A stretch of 64,000 bases of DNA from Curtobacterium flaccumfaciens (GTDB taxonomy: Bacteria > Actinomycetota > Actinomycetes > Actinomycetales > Microbacteriaceae). Below the pieces are notes generated by a model. The model was not told the DNA's origin. It ran no database searches and was given only the letters and a program-made list of their open reading frames with translations. The stretch spans positions 3,162,001 through 3,226,000 of the forward strand of contig CP121450.1 of assembly GCA_029689965.1 (NCBI GenBank). Reading direction: 5' to 3'. This document shows positions 10,675-21,166 of the stretch, piece by piece. The first letter of the stretch is position 1. Each line of letters begins with the position of its first letter. The position numbers and the translations under genes are program-made.

Positions 10675-12117
10675 GTGAGCGTCCCCACGGAGTCTCCTCA
10701 CCCCATGTCCGCCGCACCGGCACCCGCCACTCCGAAGACCGCAGGCAATCCGCGCTCCCGCGTCGTGATCGCCAGCCTCGTCGGCACCTCCATCGAGTTC
10801 TACGACTTCTACGTCTACGCGACCGCCGCGGTCCTCGTCTTCCCCACGCTGTTCTTCCCCAACGAGGACCCGACCGCGTCGCAGCTGTCGTCCTTCGTCA
10901 CCTTCGCCCTCGCCTTCTTCGCGCGCCCGGTCGGGTCCATCATCTTCGGCCACTTCGGCGACCGCGTCGGGCGCAAGGCGACCCTCGTCGCGTCGCTGCT
11001 CGTGATGGGCACCGCCACGTTCCTCATCGGCTGCCTGCCCACGTTCGACTCGATCGGCATCTGGGCCCCGGTGCTGCTCGCCGTGATGCGCTTCGCCCAG
11101 GGCGTCGGCCTCGGTGGCGAGTGGTCGGGCGCCGCACTGCTCGCGACGGAGAACGCACCGAAGGGCAAGCGCGGCGTGTTCGGATCGATGCCGCAGCTCG
11201 GTGCGCCGATCGGCTTCCTGCTCGCGAACGGCCTGTTCATCGCGATCAACGCGGCCATGCCTGCCGGCGCCGACGGCACCGCGAACCCGGACTTCCAGGC
11301 CTGGGGCTGGCGCATCCCGTTCCTGCTCTCCGCGGTGCTCGTCATCGTGGGGCTCTACGTGCGCTTCAAGCTCGTCGAGTCGACGGTGTTCCGCGGCGTC
11401 CAGGAGTCCGGCACGGTCGCGAAGGTACCGCTCGGCCGGGTGTTCCGCACCTCGTGGAAGGCACTCGTCGTCGGAACGCTCGGCATGGTCGCCACCTACG
11501 TGCTCTTCTACTTCATGACGACGTTCACGCTGTCCTACGGCACCACCGGCGCCGAAGCCGGGCCCCTCGTCCCGAAGGTCGGCCTCGGGTACACCCGCGG
11601 CGAGTTCCTGACGCTGCTCATGATCGGCGTCGTGTTCTTCGGCATCCTCACGCCGGTCGCCGGGATCCTCGCCGACCGGTTCGGCCGTCGCCGCACGCTC
11701 ATCCCGACGACGATCGGCATCGCGCTGTTCGGTCTCACCTTCCAGTTCTGGTTCGCCGCGTCGACCGGCCCGATCACGGTGGTGACGTTCCTCATCGTCG
11801 GCCTGTCCCTGATGGGGCTCACGTTCGGGCCGATGGGCGCACTGCTGCCGGAGCTCTTCCCGACGAACGTCCGCTACACGGGCTCCGCGATCGCCTACAA
11901 CGTCGCGTCGATCCTCGGCGCCTCGCTCGCACCGACGATCGCGCTGGCGCTGTGGCAGCCGGACGGGGACATCTTCCTCGTGGGCCTGTACCTCACGATC
12001 GCGGCGGTGGTGACGCTCGTCGCGCTCCTGTTCGTGCGGGAGACGAAGAGCGCCGGACTCGACGACGCGGACCGGTCCGGCGAGCCCGACGCGGCCCCGG
12101 CGGAGGTGGGCGCGTAA
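10675..12117 (+). CDS. MFS transporter, metabolite:H+ symporter family
   Basis: 480 residues, about 12 membrane segments, intact. It has the metabolite:H+ symporter signature SIEFYDFYVYATAAVLVFP in helix 1, the MFS loop GDRVGRKATL between helices 2 and 3 and a second copy ADRFGRRRTL in the C-terminal half. Relatives import shikimate, 2-oxoglutarate, proline/betaine or dicarboxylates; the substrate here cannot be told. GTG at 10675 is used here; ATG at 10705 is an alternative. Ends in a repeat-family hairpin. Confidence 0.88.
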   Translation: MSVPTESPHPMSAAPAPATPKTAGNPRSRVVIASLVGTSIEFYDFYVYATAAVLVFPTLFFPNEDPTASQLSSFVTFALAFFARPVGSIIFGHFGDRVGRKATLVASLLVMGTATFLIGCLPTFDSIGIWAPVLLAVMRFAQGVGLGGEWSGAALLATENAPKGKRGVFGSMPQLGAPIGFLLANGLFIAINAAMPAGADGTANPDFQAWGWRIPFLLSAVLVIVGLYVRFKLVESTVFRGVQESGTVAKVPLGRVFRTSWKALVVGTLGMVATYVLFYFMTTFTLSYGTTGAEAGPLVPKVGLGYTRGEFLTLLMIGVVFFGILTPVAGILADRFGRRRTLIPTTIGIALFGLTFQFWFAASTGPITVVTFLIVGLSLMGLTFGPMGALLPELFPTNVRYTGSAIAYNVASILGASLAPTIALALWQPDGDIFLVGLYLTIAAVVTLVALLFVRETKSAGLDDADRSGEPDAAPAEVGA

Positions 12118-12130
12118 CGCTCGCGCGTTG

Positions 12131-12174
12131 CGGACTGGAGGCGCGGTGCCGGCTGGCACCGCGCCTCCAGTCCG
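12131..12174 (+). terminator. Perfect hairpin after the MFS gene (repeat family copy 2)
   Basis: 20-bp perfect stem with a GGCT loop. Core and loop are identical to the hairpin at 5986-6033, while an outer base pair differs by a matching change on both arms (G-C there, T-A here), the pattern of selected base-pairing. Confidence 0.7.
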
Positions 12175-12207
12175 TCTGTGGTCGGGTTCCGTTCCGGTCT
12201 GCCGAGC

Positions 12208-12253
12208 CGGAACGACGACGTCGATGTCGTACGACGTCGGAGTCGTCGTTCCG
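12208..12253. repeat. 12-bp inverted repeat upstream of the HTH-ABC operon
   Basis: Arms CGGAACGACGAC (12208-12219) and GTCGTCGTTCCG (12242-12253). It lies between the MFS terminator and the operator region and could be another terminator or a regulatory stem; no T run is seen. Confidence 0.5.
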
Positions 12254-12262
12254 AGTCCGGAC

Positions 12263-12306
12263 GTCAACTCAGGTTGACATGTGTCGGCGCGTCAATGTAG
12301 GTTGAC
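12263..12306 (+). promoter_or_regulatory. Promoter with two copies of a GTCAAC-N4-GTTGAC operator
   Basis: -35 TTGACA (12274-12279), 18-bp spacer and -10 TAGGTT (12298-12303), seven bases before the ATG of the small HTH gene, so leaderless. The palindromes GTCAACTCAGGTTGAC (12263-12278) and GTCAATGTAGGTTGAC (12291-12306) cover the -35 and -10 and are 28 bp apart. They are likely binding sites for a dimeric regulator, plausibly the HTH protein encoded next. Confidence 0.75.
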
Positions 12307-12310
12307 ACCC

Positions 12311-12526
12311 ATGGACCGACCGACCATCACGAGCCTCGCAGCCGGGGCGGCCGGAGACGACCCGTTCTCCGCCCTCGCCAGCGTGCGCGAGCTCCGTCGT
12401 GAGCTCGACCGGACCGAGGAACTCGCCGCCCGACGCGCCCGGAACGCCGGCGCCTCGTGGCAGGAGATCGCGACGCTCCTCGGCGTCAGCCGCCAGGCAG
12501 TGCACAAGAAGTACGGCAGAAACTAG
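12311..12526 (+). CDS. Small helix-turn-helix protein ahead of an ABC exporter
   Basis: 71 residues: a charged helix (VRELRRELDRTEELAARRAR) and a C-terminal HTH, GASWQEIATLLGVSRQAVHKKYG, resembling sigma region 4/Fis-like HTHs. It starts at ATG 12311 from a leaderless promoter that overlaps twin palindromes, and ends seven bases before the ABC transporter start, so the pair is an operon. Autoregulation and control of the exporter are inferred. Confidence 0.75.
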   Translation: MDRPTITSLAAGAAGDDPFSALASVRELRRELDRTEELAARRARNAGASWQEIATLLGVSRQAVHKKYGRN

Positions 12527-12533
12527 GAACACG

Positions 12534-14386
12534 ATGAGCTCCCCTTCGCGCGACCCAAGAAGACCGACGGCCCCCGCGCCAGCTTCGGCCGGCTCCTGAG
12601 CTACCTGTTCGAGAACAAGCCAGCGATGATCGTCATCATCGTGCTGAGCGTCCTCGGTGCCGGTGCCTCGCTGGCCCAGCCCCTGCTCGTGAACCAGGTG
12701 GTCACGGCGGTGCAGCACGGCAACACGCTGAGCATGCTCGTCTGGATCCTCGTCGTGCTCGTGATCGTGTCGGGCGTCCTCAACGGCGTCCAGCACTTCC
12801 TGCTCCAGCGCGCGGGCGAAGGCGTGGTGCTCTCCACCCGGCGCAAGCTCATCGCGCGCATCCTCAACCTGCCGATCTCGGAGTTCGACACACGCCGCAC
12901 CGGCGACCTCGTCTCGCGCGTCGGCAGCGACACGACGCTGCTCCGCGCGGTCCTCACGCAGGGCCTCATCGAGTCGATCGGCGGTGCGCTCACGTTCATC
13001 GGCGCGATCGTCGCGATGGCGATCATCGACCCGCTGCTCCTCGGCATCACCGTGTTCATCGTCCTCATCGCGATCGTCGTCGTCGGCGGGTTGAGCCGAC
13101 GCATCCGCATCGCGTCCAAGAAGGCGCAGGAGAAGGTCGGTGACCTCACCGCCGCGGTGGAGCGGGGCATCGGAGCCGTGCGCACCATCCGCGCCGCCGG
13201 TGCCACCGAGCGCGAGGTGGGCGAGGTCGACGGCCACGCGACGGAGGCCTACCGGCGCGGCCTCGACATCGCGAAGATGTCCGCCTTCGTCGTCCCGGTC
13301 GCGAGCATCGTCATGCAGGTCGCCTTCATCGCCGTGCTCGGCGTCGGCGGCGCCCAGGTGGCCGCGGGCACGATCACGATCGCCACGCTGATCACCTTCA
13401 TCCTGCTCCTCTTCATGATGATCATGCCGCTCGGACAGGCGATGGGCGCCGCGGTCGCCGTGGCGCAGGCGCTCGGTGCGCTCGGCCGGATCGAGGAGAT
13501 CCTGCACCTGCCGACCGAGGCGCAGGACGACGGCGCCGTCCTGGTCGCGGCCGCCGTCGAGACCGACGACGCCATCACGTTCGAGCACGTGTCGTTCCGG
13601 TACCGCGAGACCGCGGACGCCTCGGGCCCCGACGGCGCGGTCGCCTCCGTCTCGTCCGAGCGGCCTGGAGGCACGACTCGCCTCCCCGACGCCGCCGACG
13701 ACGAGCAGGCGGTGCTGCACGACGTCTCCTTCCGGGTCCCGCGCGGGTCGCGCGTCGCCCTGGTGGGGCCGTCCGGCGCCGGCAAGTCCACCACCCTCGC
13801 GCTCATCGAGCGGTTCTACGACCCGACCGGCGGGGTGATCCGACTCGGCGGCGTCGACGTCCGCGGGCTCGACCGCGCCGAGCTCCGCGCCCAGATCGGG
13901 TACGTCGAACAGGATGCCCCGGTGCTCGCCGGCACCATCCGGGCGAACCTGCTGCTCGGGTCGCCCGACGCATCCGAGGACGACTGCGTCCGCGTGCTCG
14001 AGGCGGTGAACCTCGGCGAGGTCCTGCACCGCGATCCGCGCGGACTCGACGCCCAGGTCGGCGAGGACGGCGTCATGCTCTCCGGGGGCGAGCGGCAGCG
14101 TCTGGCGATCGCCCGAGCACTGCTCGCCGCTCCCCCGATCCTGCTGCTCGACGAGTCCACCTCGTCGCTCGACGGGGTCAACGAGCAGAAGATGCGGCTC
14201 GCGATCGACGCGGTGGCCGAGGACCGCACCCTGCTCGTGATCGCGCACCGGCTGTCGACCGTGGTCGACTCCGACGTCATCGTCGTGCTCGAGCACGGGC
14301 GGGTCGTCGGGGTCGGCACGCACTCCGAGCTCGTCGAGTCCACGCCGCTGTACCGCGACCTGGCGAAGCACCAGCTGTTGGTCTGA
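12534..14386 (+). CDS. ABC transporter, fused membrane and ATPase domains (exporter type; one frame break)
   Basis: About 617 residues. The six-helix type IV exporter domain (residues 20-320, with SEFDTRRTGDLVSRVGSDT) is followed by an ATPase domain with Walker A GPSGAGKSTT, signature LSGGERQR and Walker B PPILLLDESTSSLD. It probably works as a homodimer exporting drugs or lipids (MsbA/BmrA-like). The start at 12534 (MSSPFARPKKTDGPRASFG) is recovered by restoring one C in the run near 12542-12545. An acidic insert of about 30 residues separates the domains. Confidence 0.9.
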
Positions 14387-14399
14387 CGCGCCGGACCGT

Positions 14400-15895
14400 T
14401 CAGGCGGCGAACGGGTCCGGGGTCAGGACGTAGACGCTCTCGAGGTACTCCTCGATGCCCTCGTGCGACCCCTCACGTCCGAGACCGGAGGACTTCACGC
14501 CGCCGAAGGGGAACGCCGCGTTGGAAACGACTCCGGTGTTCAGTCCGAGCATCCCCGTCTCCAGACGTTCGGCCAGGCGCTGACCGCGGGCGAAGTCGGA
14601 CGTGTACGCGTACGCGATGAGCCCGAACTCGGTGTCGTTGGCCAGCCGGATGCCCTCTTCCTCGGTCGCGAACCGCGTGATCGACACCACGGGGCCGAAG
14701 ATCTCGGTCGTCAGGATGTCCGATCCCGGCCGGACGTCGTCGAGGACCGTGGGAGCGTAGTAGGTGCCCGGACGGTCGACCCGGTGTCCGCCGGTGACGA
14801 GTCGCGCGCCGCGGGCCACGGCGTCGTCGACGAGGTCGGCGGCCTTGTCGACTGCGCGGTCGTCGATGAGCGGCCCCATCGTGGTGCCCTCCTCGCTCCC
14901 GCGACCGATGCGCAGCGCGTCCACCTTCGCGGTGAGCGCGGCCGTGAAGGCGTCCGCGATGCCCTCCTGCACGAAGAACCGGTTCGCGGCCGTGCAGGCC
15001 TCGCCCACGTTCCGGAACTTCGCGAGCATCGCCGCGGTCACGGCGGTGTCGAGGTCCGCGTCGTCGAACACGAGCAGCGGTGCGTTGCCACCGAGCTCCA
15101 TGCTGGTCTTGAGGACGTTGTCGGCGGCCTGCTTGAGGAGCGCCGAGCCGACGGGAGTCGACCCCGTGAAGGTCAGCTTCCGGAGACGCCGGTCCGCGAT
15201 GATCGGCTCCGACAGACCCTTCGCGTCGAGCGACGGCACCACGTTGAGCACGCCGTCCGGCAGCCCCGCCCGACGGAACAGCTCGACGAGGAACAGGGTG
15301 GTGAGCGGCGTGAGCTCGGCGGGCTTCACGACGACGGTGCAGCCGGCGGCGAGAGCCGGTCCGATCTTCCGCGTGGCCATCGCGAGCGGGAAGTTCCAGG
15401 GTGTGATGGCGTACACCGGCCCGACCGGACGCTTCAGGACGATGGCGCGGCCCGTGCCCTCGGGGTTGGTGCGGTAGTCGCCGCCGATGCGCACGGCCTC
15501 CTCGGAGAACCAACGGAGGAACTCGGCGCCGTACACGACCTCGCCCCGGACTCGGCCAGCGGCTTGCCCATCTCGAGCGTCATGAGCGCCGCCAGGTCGT
15601 CCTCGTGCTCGCGCACGAGGTCGAACGCGCGGCGGAGGAGGTCCGAGCGCTCCCGGGGTGCCGTCGCGGCCCAGGCGTCCTGCGCCGCGACCGCAGCGTC
15701 GAGGGCCGCCATGCCGTCCTCCGGCGTGGCGTCGGCGACCTCGGCGAGGACCGCCCCCGTGGAGGGGTCGCGCACCGGGAACGTCGCACCGCCGGAGGCG
15801 GCACGCCACGTGCCGCCGATGAACAGGCCGGTGGGGACGCCGTCGACGGCGAGGTTGTCGTCCGCGACGGTCGCGGTCGTGCTGGTGTGGCTCAC
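14400..15895 (-). CDS. gabD: NAD(P)-dependent succinate-semialdehyde dehydrogenase-like protein (one frame break)
   Basis: Aldehyde dehydrogenase of about 498 residues. Catalytic cysteine in VGEACTAANRFFVQ, general-base glutamate in MELGGNAPL, cofactor motif FTGSTPVGSALL, and GEVVYGAEFLRWFSEEA typical of succinate-semialdehyde/glutarate-semialdehyde enzymes. The exact substrate is not certain. The frame breaks at about 15544-15549 (one base short in a C/G run); restored, the N-terminus reads FIGGTWRAASGGATFPVRDP. The GTG start overlaps the pncA stop by four bases, so both form an operon. Confidence 0.85.
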
Positions 15896-16512
15896 AGTAC
15901 TGCTCCTCCGGGGTTCGCCAACCCCTCGTCCATGTCGCTGCGGTCGACGTGTCCGCCGACCGCGCGGATCTCCTCCAGCGCCCGCGTGCTGCGTTCCTCG
16001 TCGACGCCCGCGACCAGGTCCTCGTACACCGCGACGTCGTACCCGGCGGCGCGGGCGTCCAGCGCCGAGGCCCGGACGCAGTGGTCGGTCGCGATGCCGA
16101 CGACGTCGACCGTGACGACGTGGTGCTCGGCGAGGACCTCGGGCAGCGGGACACCGTCCTCGGTCCGCGCCTGGAACGCCGAGTAGTCCGGCCTGCCCTG
16201 CCCCTTGTACACGTGCACGTCGATCGCCTCGGCGTCGAGGCGCGGGTGGTACTCGGCGCCGGGCGTCCCGGCGACGCAGTGCACGGGCCACGTGGTCTCG
16301 TAGTCCGGGCCCTCGGGGCCGGCGAAGTGCCCGCCGTTGTCGTCATCGCCGTGGTGCCAGTCACGGGAGGCGACGATGAGGTCGTAGTCCTCGGCGTGCC
16401 GGCCGAGGAACGCGGTGATGCGCCGCGCCAGGGCGTCACCACCCGCCACTCCGAGGGCGCCGCCCTCGGTGAAGTCGTTCTGGACGTCGATGACGAGGAG
16501 TGCCCTGGACAT
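15892..16512 (-). CDS. pncA: Nicotinamidase (isochorismatase-like hydrolase)
   Basis: 206 residues, intact. Hydrolyses nicotinamide to nicotinate for NAD salvage. The catalytic triad is visible: Asp in LLVIDVQNDF, Lys in HVYKGQGRPDY, and Cys in GIATDHCVRASA; the metal site is in SRDWHHGDD. Overlaps the downstream dehydrogenase by four bases (GTGA). Confidence 0.93.
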   Translation of the reverse strand: MSRALLVIDVQNDFTEGGALGVAGGDALARRITAFLGRHAEDYDLIVASRDWHHGDDDNGGHFAGPEGPDYETTWPVHCVAGTPGAEYHPRLDAEAIDVHVYKGQGRPDYSAFQARTEDGVPLPEVLAEHHVVTVDVVGIATDHCVRASALDARAAGYDVAVYEDLVAGVDEERSTRALEEIRAVGGHVDRSDMDEGLANPGGAVL

Positions 16513-16535
16513 GGGCCCATCCAACACCAGGAGGC

Positions 16536-18025
16536 TCAGGAGCCGGTGAGCTTGCTCCGCACGAGTAGGTCGCCGCCGTGACCGCGTCGAGCGCCGGGAG
16601 CGCTGCGGCCCGGGACGATCCGATGGCGTAGAACGCGAAGGTGAGCCGGGTGCCGTCGGCGGCGTCGATGTAGCCGCCGAGCGTGTTGGCGCTGTCGATC
16701 CAACCGGTCTTCGCGTGCACCTTGCCCCGCGCGACCGCGTTCGCCCCGGTGAACCGGCTCGCCAGGGTGCCGGACTGCCCGGAGACCGGCAGGGCGTTCG
16801 CGAGCGTACCCAGCCCCTTCGCGCCCGCCGCGACCTGCACCATGAGGTGCGCGACGAAGTTCGGGACACCGCGTTCGCGGCGCTCTCGCCCGAGCCGTCC
16901 TTGATGACGATGCCGGACGGGTCGACACCGTACGACCGCAGGGCCGCCTGGTACACGGACGTCAGCGACGCCGCGGACCCGTTCGAGCCGGACTCCTTCG
17001 ACGAGACGCGCGCGAGCATCTCGGCGAGGGTGTTGTCCGAGTTCGGGATCATCTGGCCGATGAGCGTCGAGACCGGTTGCGACGACACCGTGGCGATCGT
17101 GTCCGTGCTCGTCGTCGCGCGCTTCACGATCTGCGCGTTCGCCGCGCCGGCGACGCCCGCGTTCGCGAGCGCCGTGCGGAACAGCGAGCCGGCGCGGGCG
17201 ACCGGGTCGGTCGACCGCGGCGAGGTGGCGGCGCCGGGGTTCGCACGGTCACCGTCGACCATGAGCGCGGTCACGTTCGGCTGGTACCCGATCGTCCGCT
17301 CGGTCACCGGCCACGTCGGGTCCCAGGCGTCGGCGTCGTTCCAGTACGTGTCGTCGGTGACGATGGTGGTCACCGGCGTGTTGCCCAGCTTGGTCTTCAC
17401 CTGCTGGGCGAGCTGCCGAGCGTCGGCGCGCCGGGGTACACCGTCGCGCCGCCGGCGGAGAGCGTGGCGTCGCCGTGGCCGACCAGGGCGATCGTGCCCC
17501 GGACTCCCGGGTCACGGTGGTCGGGATGCGGTGGTCCCCACCGAGCACCGCCAGGGCGGTCGCCGTCGTGAGGGTCTTCATCACGCTGCCGGTCTGCGCG
17601 GCCTTGTCGCCGTTCCGGGAGAACAGCGTCTCGCCGGTCTTCGCGTTCATGACGTACCCCTCGAACGCGCCGAGCCCACCGGCCGAAGCTGCGGTCGAGA
17701 TCGTGCACGTCCGGAGGGCGGAGGGCCCGGCGGCGTCGTCCGGGACGGTGCGGCCCGTCGCCGTCGGCGTCGGTGTCGGGGACGCAGCCGTCGCGGACGG
17801 TGTGCTGGACGCCGTGGTCAGCGCCGTCGCGGACGGCGAGTGGGAAGCGTCCGGCATGGTGGCAGCGGCGACGGCGACCGCTCCCCCGGAGCCGAGCACG
17901 AGCACCGTCGCCAGGCCGCCGGCGATCCACGGCACGGGACGACGCGCGGCGGAGGCGCGGGCGGAGGCGAGCGCGTCGCGGAGGCGCTCCGTGAGGGAGC
18001 GCGGTGAAGGCTGCTGCTCGGACAT
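16536..18025 (-). CDS. dacB: D-alanyl-D-alanine carboxypeptidase/endopeptidase, PBP4 type (four frame breaks)
   Basis: Peptidoglycan DD-peptidase of the S13 family, about 497 residues. An N-terminal membrane anchor (WIAGGLATVLVLGSGGAVAV) and a Ser/Thr/Pro-rich linker precede the catalytic domain. Active-site motifs: SVMK (in AAQTGSVMKTLTTATALAVL), SDN (in MIPNSDNTLAEML) and KTG (in VHAKTGWIDSANTLGG). Four single-base breaks near 17507, 17425, 16863 and 16553 all sit in C or G runs, and restoring them gives a clean frame ending SKLTGS. The minus-strand TAGGAT at 18034-18039 lies eight bases before the ATG (leaderless). Located 23 bp upstream of pncA. Confidence 0.88.
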
Positions 18026-18091
18026 CGCCAACGATCCTACGGAACTGCGGGAGGAGCCTCCAGGCCCTGGCCTGATCCGGACTGACGGATG

Positions 18092-19073
18092 TCAGTCGTC
18101 GTCGGCCGCGTACCGGACCCGACCTGCCGACGCGCCTCGTCCATCAGCGCCATGATCGCGACCGTCTCCCCGGGTCCATCGGACCGCCCTCGTGGACACC
18201 CGACGTGACCATCGACTCGAACGCACGGACCTCGTGCGCGTACCCGGTGAGTTCCTCGCGCCCGTCGAACTCCTCGACGACCGCGCCGTCGCGGTCACGG
18301 AGGCGCCACGTCGTCGGGGCGTACCACGTCGCGTCCAGGTCGATGCGACCCTCCTCGCCGATGACGGAGGCGGTGTTCGGGCTGCGGAGATCGAGTCCGA
18401 AGTGGAGCATCGACTGGGCCCCGCCCTCGTGCGTGAGGACGATCCCCATCTGCGTGTCCACGCCCTGGTCGCTCAGCGTCCCCGCGGCCACGACCGAGGT
18501 CGGGACGCCGAGCACGTCGACCGCGAACGAGATCGGGTAGATCCCGAGGTCGAGCATCGCGCCACCACCCAGCGCCGGGTCGTTCAGGCGGTGCCCCGGA
18601 TCGGTCGGGAGCGCCTGGTGGTGCGTCGCCTCGACGAGGCGCACCCGGCCGATCCGCCCCTCGGCGACGAGCTCGCGGATCATCGACATCTGCGGCAGGA
18701 ACCGCGTCCACATCGCCTCCATCACGGCGACGTCCGCACGGCGGGCGGCCTCGACGACGCGACGGGCCTGCTCGGCCGTGATCGTGAAGGACTTCTCGAC
18801 CAGGACGTGCTTGCCGGCCGCGATCGCGAGCAGGGCGTCGTCGGCGTGCCGCGAGTGCGGTGTGGCGACGTACACCGCGTCGACCCCGTCATCGGCGACG
18901 AGGTCCTCGTAGGAGCCGTGCGCACGCGGGATGCCGAACTCGGCGGCGAACTCCTCGGCGTTCGCGGCGGATCGGCTGCCGACCGCGACGAACTCGACCC
19001 CCGCGGCGGTGCAGTCGCCCACGAAGGACCGTGCGATACCGCCCGTGCCGATGACTCCCCAACGAACCGTCAT
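18092..19073 (-). CDS. Gfo/Idh/MocA-family oxidoreductase (two frame breaks)
   Basis: About 327 residues. N-terminal Rossmann domain (VRWGVIGTGGIARSF), the EK dinucleotide motif in HVLVEKSFTITAEQA, and a C-terminal domain with GGGAMLDLGIYPIS. NAD(P)-dependent sugar or inositol dehydrogenases and trans-dihydrodiol dehydrogenases belong here; the substrate is unknown. Breaks near 18166-18171 and 18106-18109 lie in C runs; restored, the protein ends ETVAIMALMDEARRQVGVRYAADDD. Divergent from the phosphatase gene at 19254. Confidence 0.88.
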
Positions 19074-19253
19074 GCGTCCTGTCTACCAGCGCCGGGATCG
19101 CGGTCGCCGTTGTCCATCTGCAGCACATTGCTATGGACTCCACGGGCGATTGCCAGCTAGCGTGCTGCCACAGCCCCCGAACGGGGGTGCTCCCCGATGT
19201 CGGGCCGCTCGCTGACCCGACGTCTTCCCCAGCAGAAAGCGATCAGGTCCGTC

Positions 19254-20926
19254 ATGCGCCGATCCGTCCTGTCCGTCGTCGCCACGAGCGCGGCGATCGT
19301 CCTCACCTCCACCCTGGTCGGCGTCACCCCGGCGAACGCGCACGGATGGGAGTCGCCCGGACACGGTTCCACCGTCGCCGCCGCGGATCGGTGGCTCACG
19401 CCGCGCACGCACTTCACGATGGCCGCGGACGGTTCCTCCGGGGCGACGCAGGGCGGCGAGGGCATCCCGAACATCGACTCCGTGAAGAAGACCATCGCCA
19501 CGTACTACGGCGACCCCGGCACCGGGCTGGCGAACCGCACCGACTCCCCGTACATCCGCGAGATGCGCTCCATCGTCGCGCAGCAGAGCGCCGGACTGCG
19601 ACGGATCCACGACGCCGCCGTGCGCCGCGGCGAGAAGCCGGCCATCGTGCTGGACGCCGACGACACCACGCTGTGGACGTACGACATGGAGGTCGCGGAC
19701 ATGCACTTCGTCTTCGACCCGACCGCCAGGACGAATGGGTCCAGGACGAACGCTTCGCGGCGACTCCCTCGATGGTCGGCTTCGTCAACCGCGCCGCCGC
19801 CATGGGCTTCACGGTGTTCGGGCTGACCGGCCGGAACGACGACCAGAAGGCCGCCACCGTGCAGAACCTGTCGAAGGTCGGCTACACCGCGTTCTCGCAG
19901 GAGCGGTTCTTCACGAAGTGGACCGGCGTCGGCGCTTCCCAGCAGCCGTCGTACATCCGGTGCGCGGCGGTCAGCTGCACCACCGTCGAGTACAAGGCCC
20001 TCACGCGCCGGCACATCGAGCGCGACCTCGGCTACGACATCACCCTCAACATCGGCGACCAGTGGAGCGACCTGCAGGGCGGGTACGCGGACCGCTCGGT
20101 GAAGCTGCCGAACCCCACCTACTACCTGCCCTCCGCTGACCTGCCGGGTGTGTCCGAGCCGCGCCTGTCCCCGCGCACACAGTTCACGATGGCCGCGGAC
20201 GGTTCCTCCGGGGCGACGCAGGGCGGCGAGGGCATCCCGAACATCGACTCCGTGAAGAAGACCATCGCCACGTACTACGGCGACCCCGGCACCGGGCTGG
20301 CGAACCGCACCGACTCCCCGTACATCCGCGAGATGCGCTCCATCGTCGCGCGGCAGGCCCCCGTCGTCGCCGCCCAGTGCGCCGTCGGCCGGAAGCTCCA
20401 CCGCAACCCGGCGATCGTGCTGGACGCGGACGACACCACGCTGTGGACGTACGACATGGAGGTCGCGGACATGCACTTCGTCTTCGACCCCGCCCGCCAG
20501 GACGAATGGGTCCAGGACGAACGCTTCCCCGCCACCCCCTCGATGACCTCGCTCGTGTCGGTCGCCCAGCGCTCCGGCTGCACGATCATCGGGCTCACCG
20601 GCCGGAACGACGACCAGAAGACCGCCACGATCGAGAACCTCAACAGGGTCGGGTACCCGCAGTTCAGCGCTGCACAGCGCGGAGTGCAGACGTACTACAC
20701 GAAGTGGACCGGCGTCGGCACCTCGCAGCAGCCCTCGTACGTCTCCTGCGCCACGGCCAGCTGCACGACCGTCGAGTACAAGTCGCAGACGCGGGCGCAC
20801 ATCGAGTCGCGCTCGGGCGGCCGGTACGACGTCGTCGCCAACTTCGGCGACCAGTACAGTGACCTGCTCGGCGGTTCTGCGGACCGAAGCGTCAAGCTGC
20901 CGAACCCGACGTACTACCTGCCGTGA
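19254..20926 (+). CDS. Secreted tandem HAD-superfamily acid phosphatase (two domains; one frame break)
   Basis: About 557 residues. Signal peptide MRRSVLSVVATSAAIVLTST...ANA then two HAD class IIIB acid phosphatase domains. Each has motif I VLDADDTTLWTYDMEVADMH, motif II GLTGRNDDQK, the motif III lysine (TKWTGVG), and motif IV GDQ(W/Y)SDL. The C-terminal sequence RSVKLPNPTYYLP occurs in both. The break near 19724 (ACCGCC for ACCCGCC) is corrected by comparison with the second copy. The start at 19254 gives a normal signal peptide; 19197 is an alternative. It ends in a terminator shared with attL. Confidence 0.88.
19413..20351. repeat. 169-bp identical direct repeat inside the phosphatase gene
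   Basis: Positions 19413-19581 and 20183-20351 are identical, 770 bp apart (771 bp, or 257 codons, once the missing base is restored). Both encode the same segment before HAD motif I in each domain. Similarity continues beyond the repeats with scattered changes, so this block was recently copied or converted. Confidence 0.9.
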
Positions 20927-20931
20927 TGCCG

Positions 20932-20968
20932 AAAGCCCCGGTCAGACAGTGTCTGACCGGGGCTTTTT
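20932..20968 (+). terminator. Terminator after the phosphatase, fused to attL
   Basis: 16-bp perfect stem (AAAGCCCCGGTCAGAC / GTCTGACCGGGGCTTT) with a three-base loop and T run. The right arm is the first part of the 67-bp att core. Before integration it would have served both the phosphatase (+) and tRNA-Thr (-). Confidence 0.9.
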
Positions 20969-21017
20969 GGAGCCGCCTGTCGGAATCGAACCGACGACCT
21001 ATTCATTACGAGTGAAT
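20951..21017. repeat. attL: 67-bp att core (3' part of tRNA-Thr)
   Basis: Identical to 63668-63734. It holds the terminator right arm, the encoded CCA and the 3' half of tRNA-Thr up to the anticodon stem; the following bases differ (AGGAGC here, CGCTCT at attR), so this copy is only a tRNA remnant. Confidence 0.95.
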
Positions 21018-21105
21018 AGGAGCGGTATACTGGAGGTGCTCAACGAGCCCCGCGAGTCGCGGTAAATCCCCGGATTCATGCGGATCGGACTACCATCGGA
21101 GAGTG

Positions 21106-21154
21106 CAACCGCAAACATGTGATTGCGGTTGTTTGTGTGTACTGATGTGTGTAC
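21106..21154. promoter_or_regulatory. Inverted repeat and candidate integrase arm sites
   Basis: CAACCGCAA / TTGCGGTTG (21106-21114 and 21123-21131) forms a 9-bp stem, followed by two direct copies of TGTGTGTAC at 21134-21142 and 21146-21154. Related GTGTGTAC/GTGTGTGCAC copies lie inside attR at 63606-63627, as expected for arm-type sites on both sides of attP. Confidence 0.5.
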
Positions 21155-21166
21155 CAGGAGGTCGCA

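Noticed and set aside
20968..21017. A second tRNA-Thr gene at attL
   Set aside because: Only the 3' half matches; the 5' acceptor, D-arm and anticodon loop are missing, so it is the att remnant.
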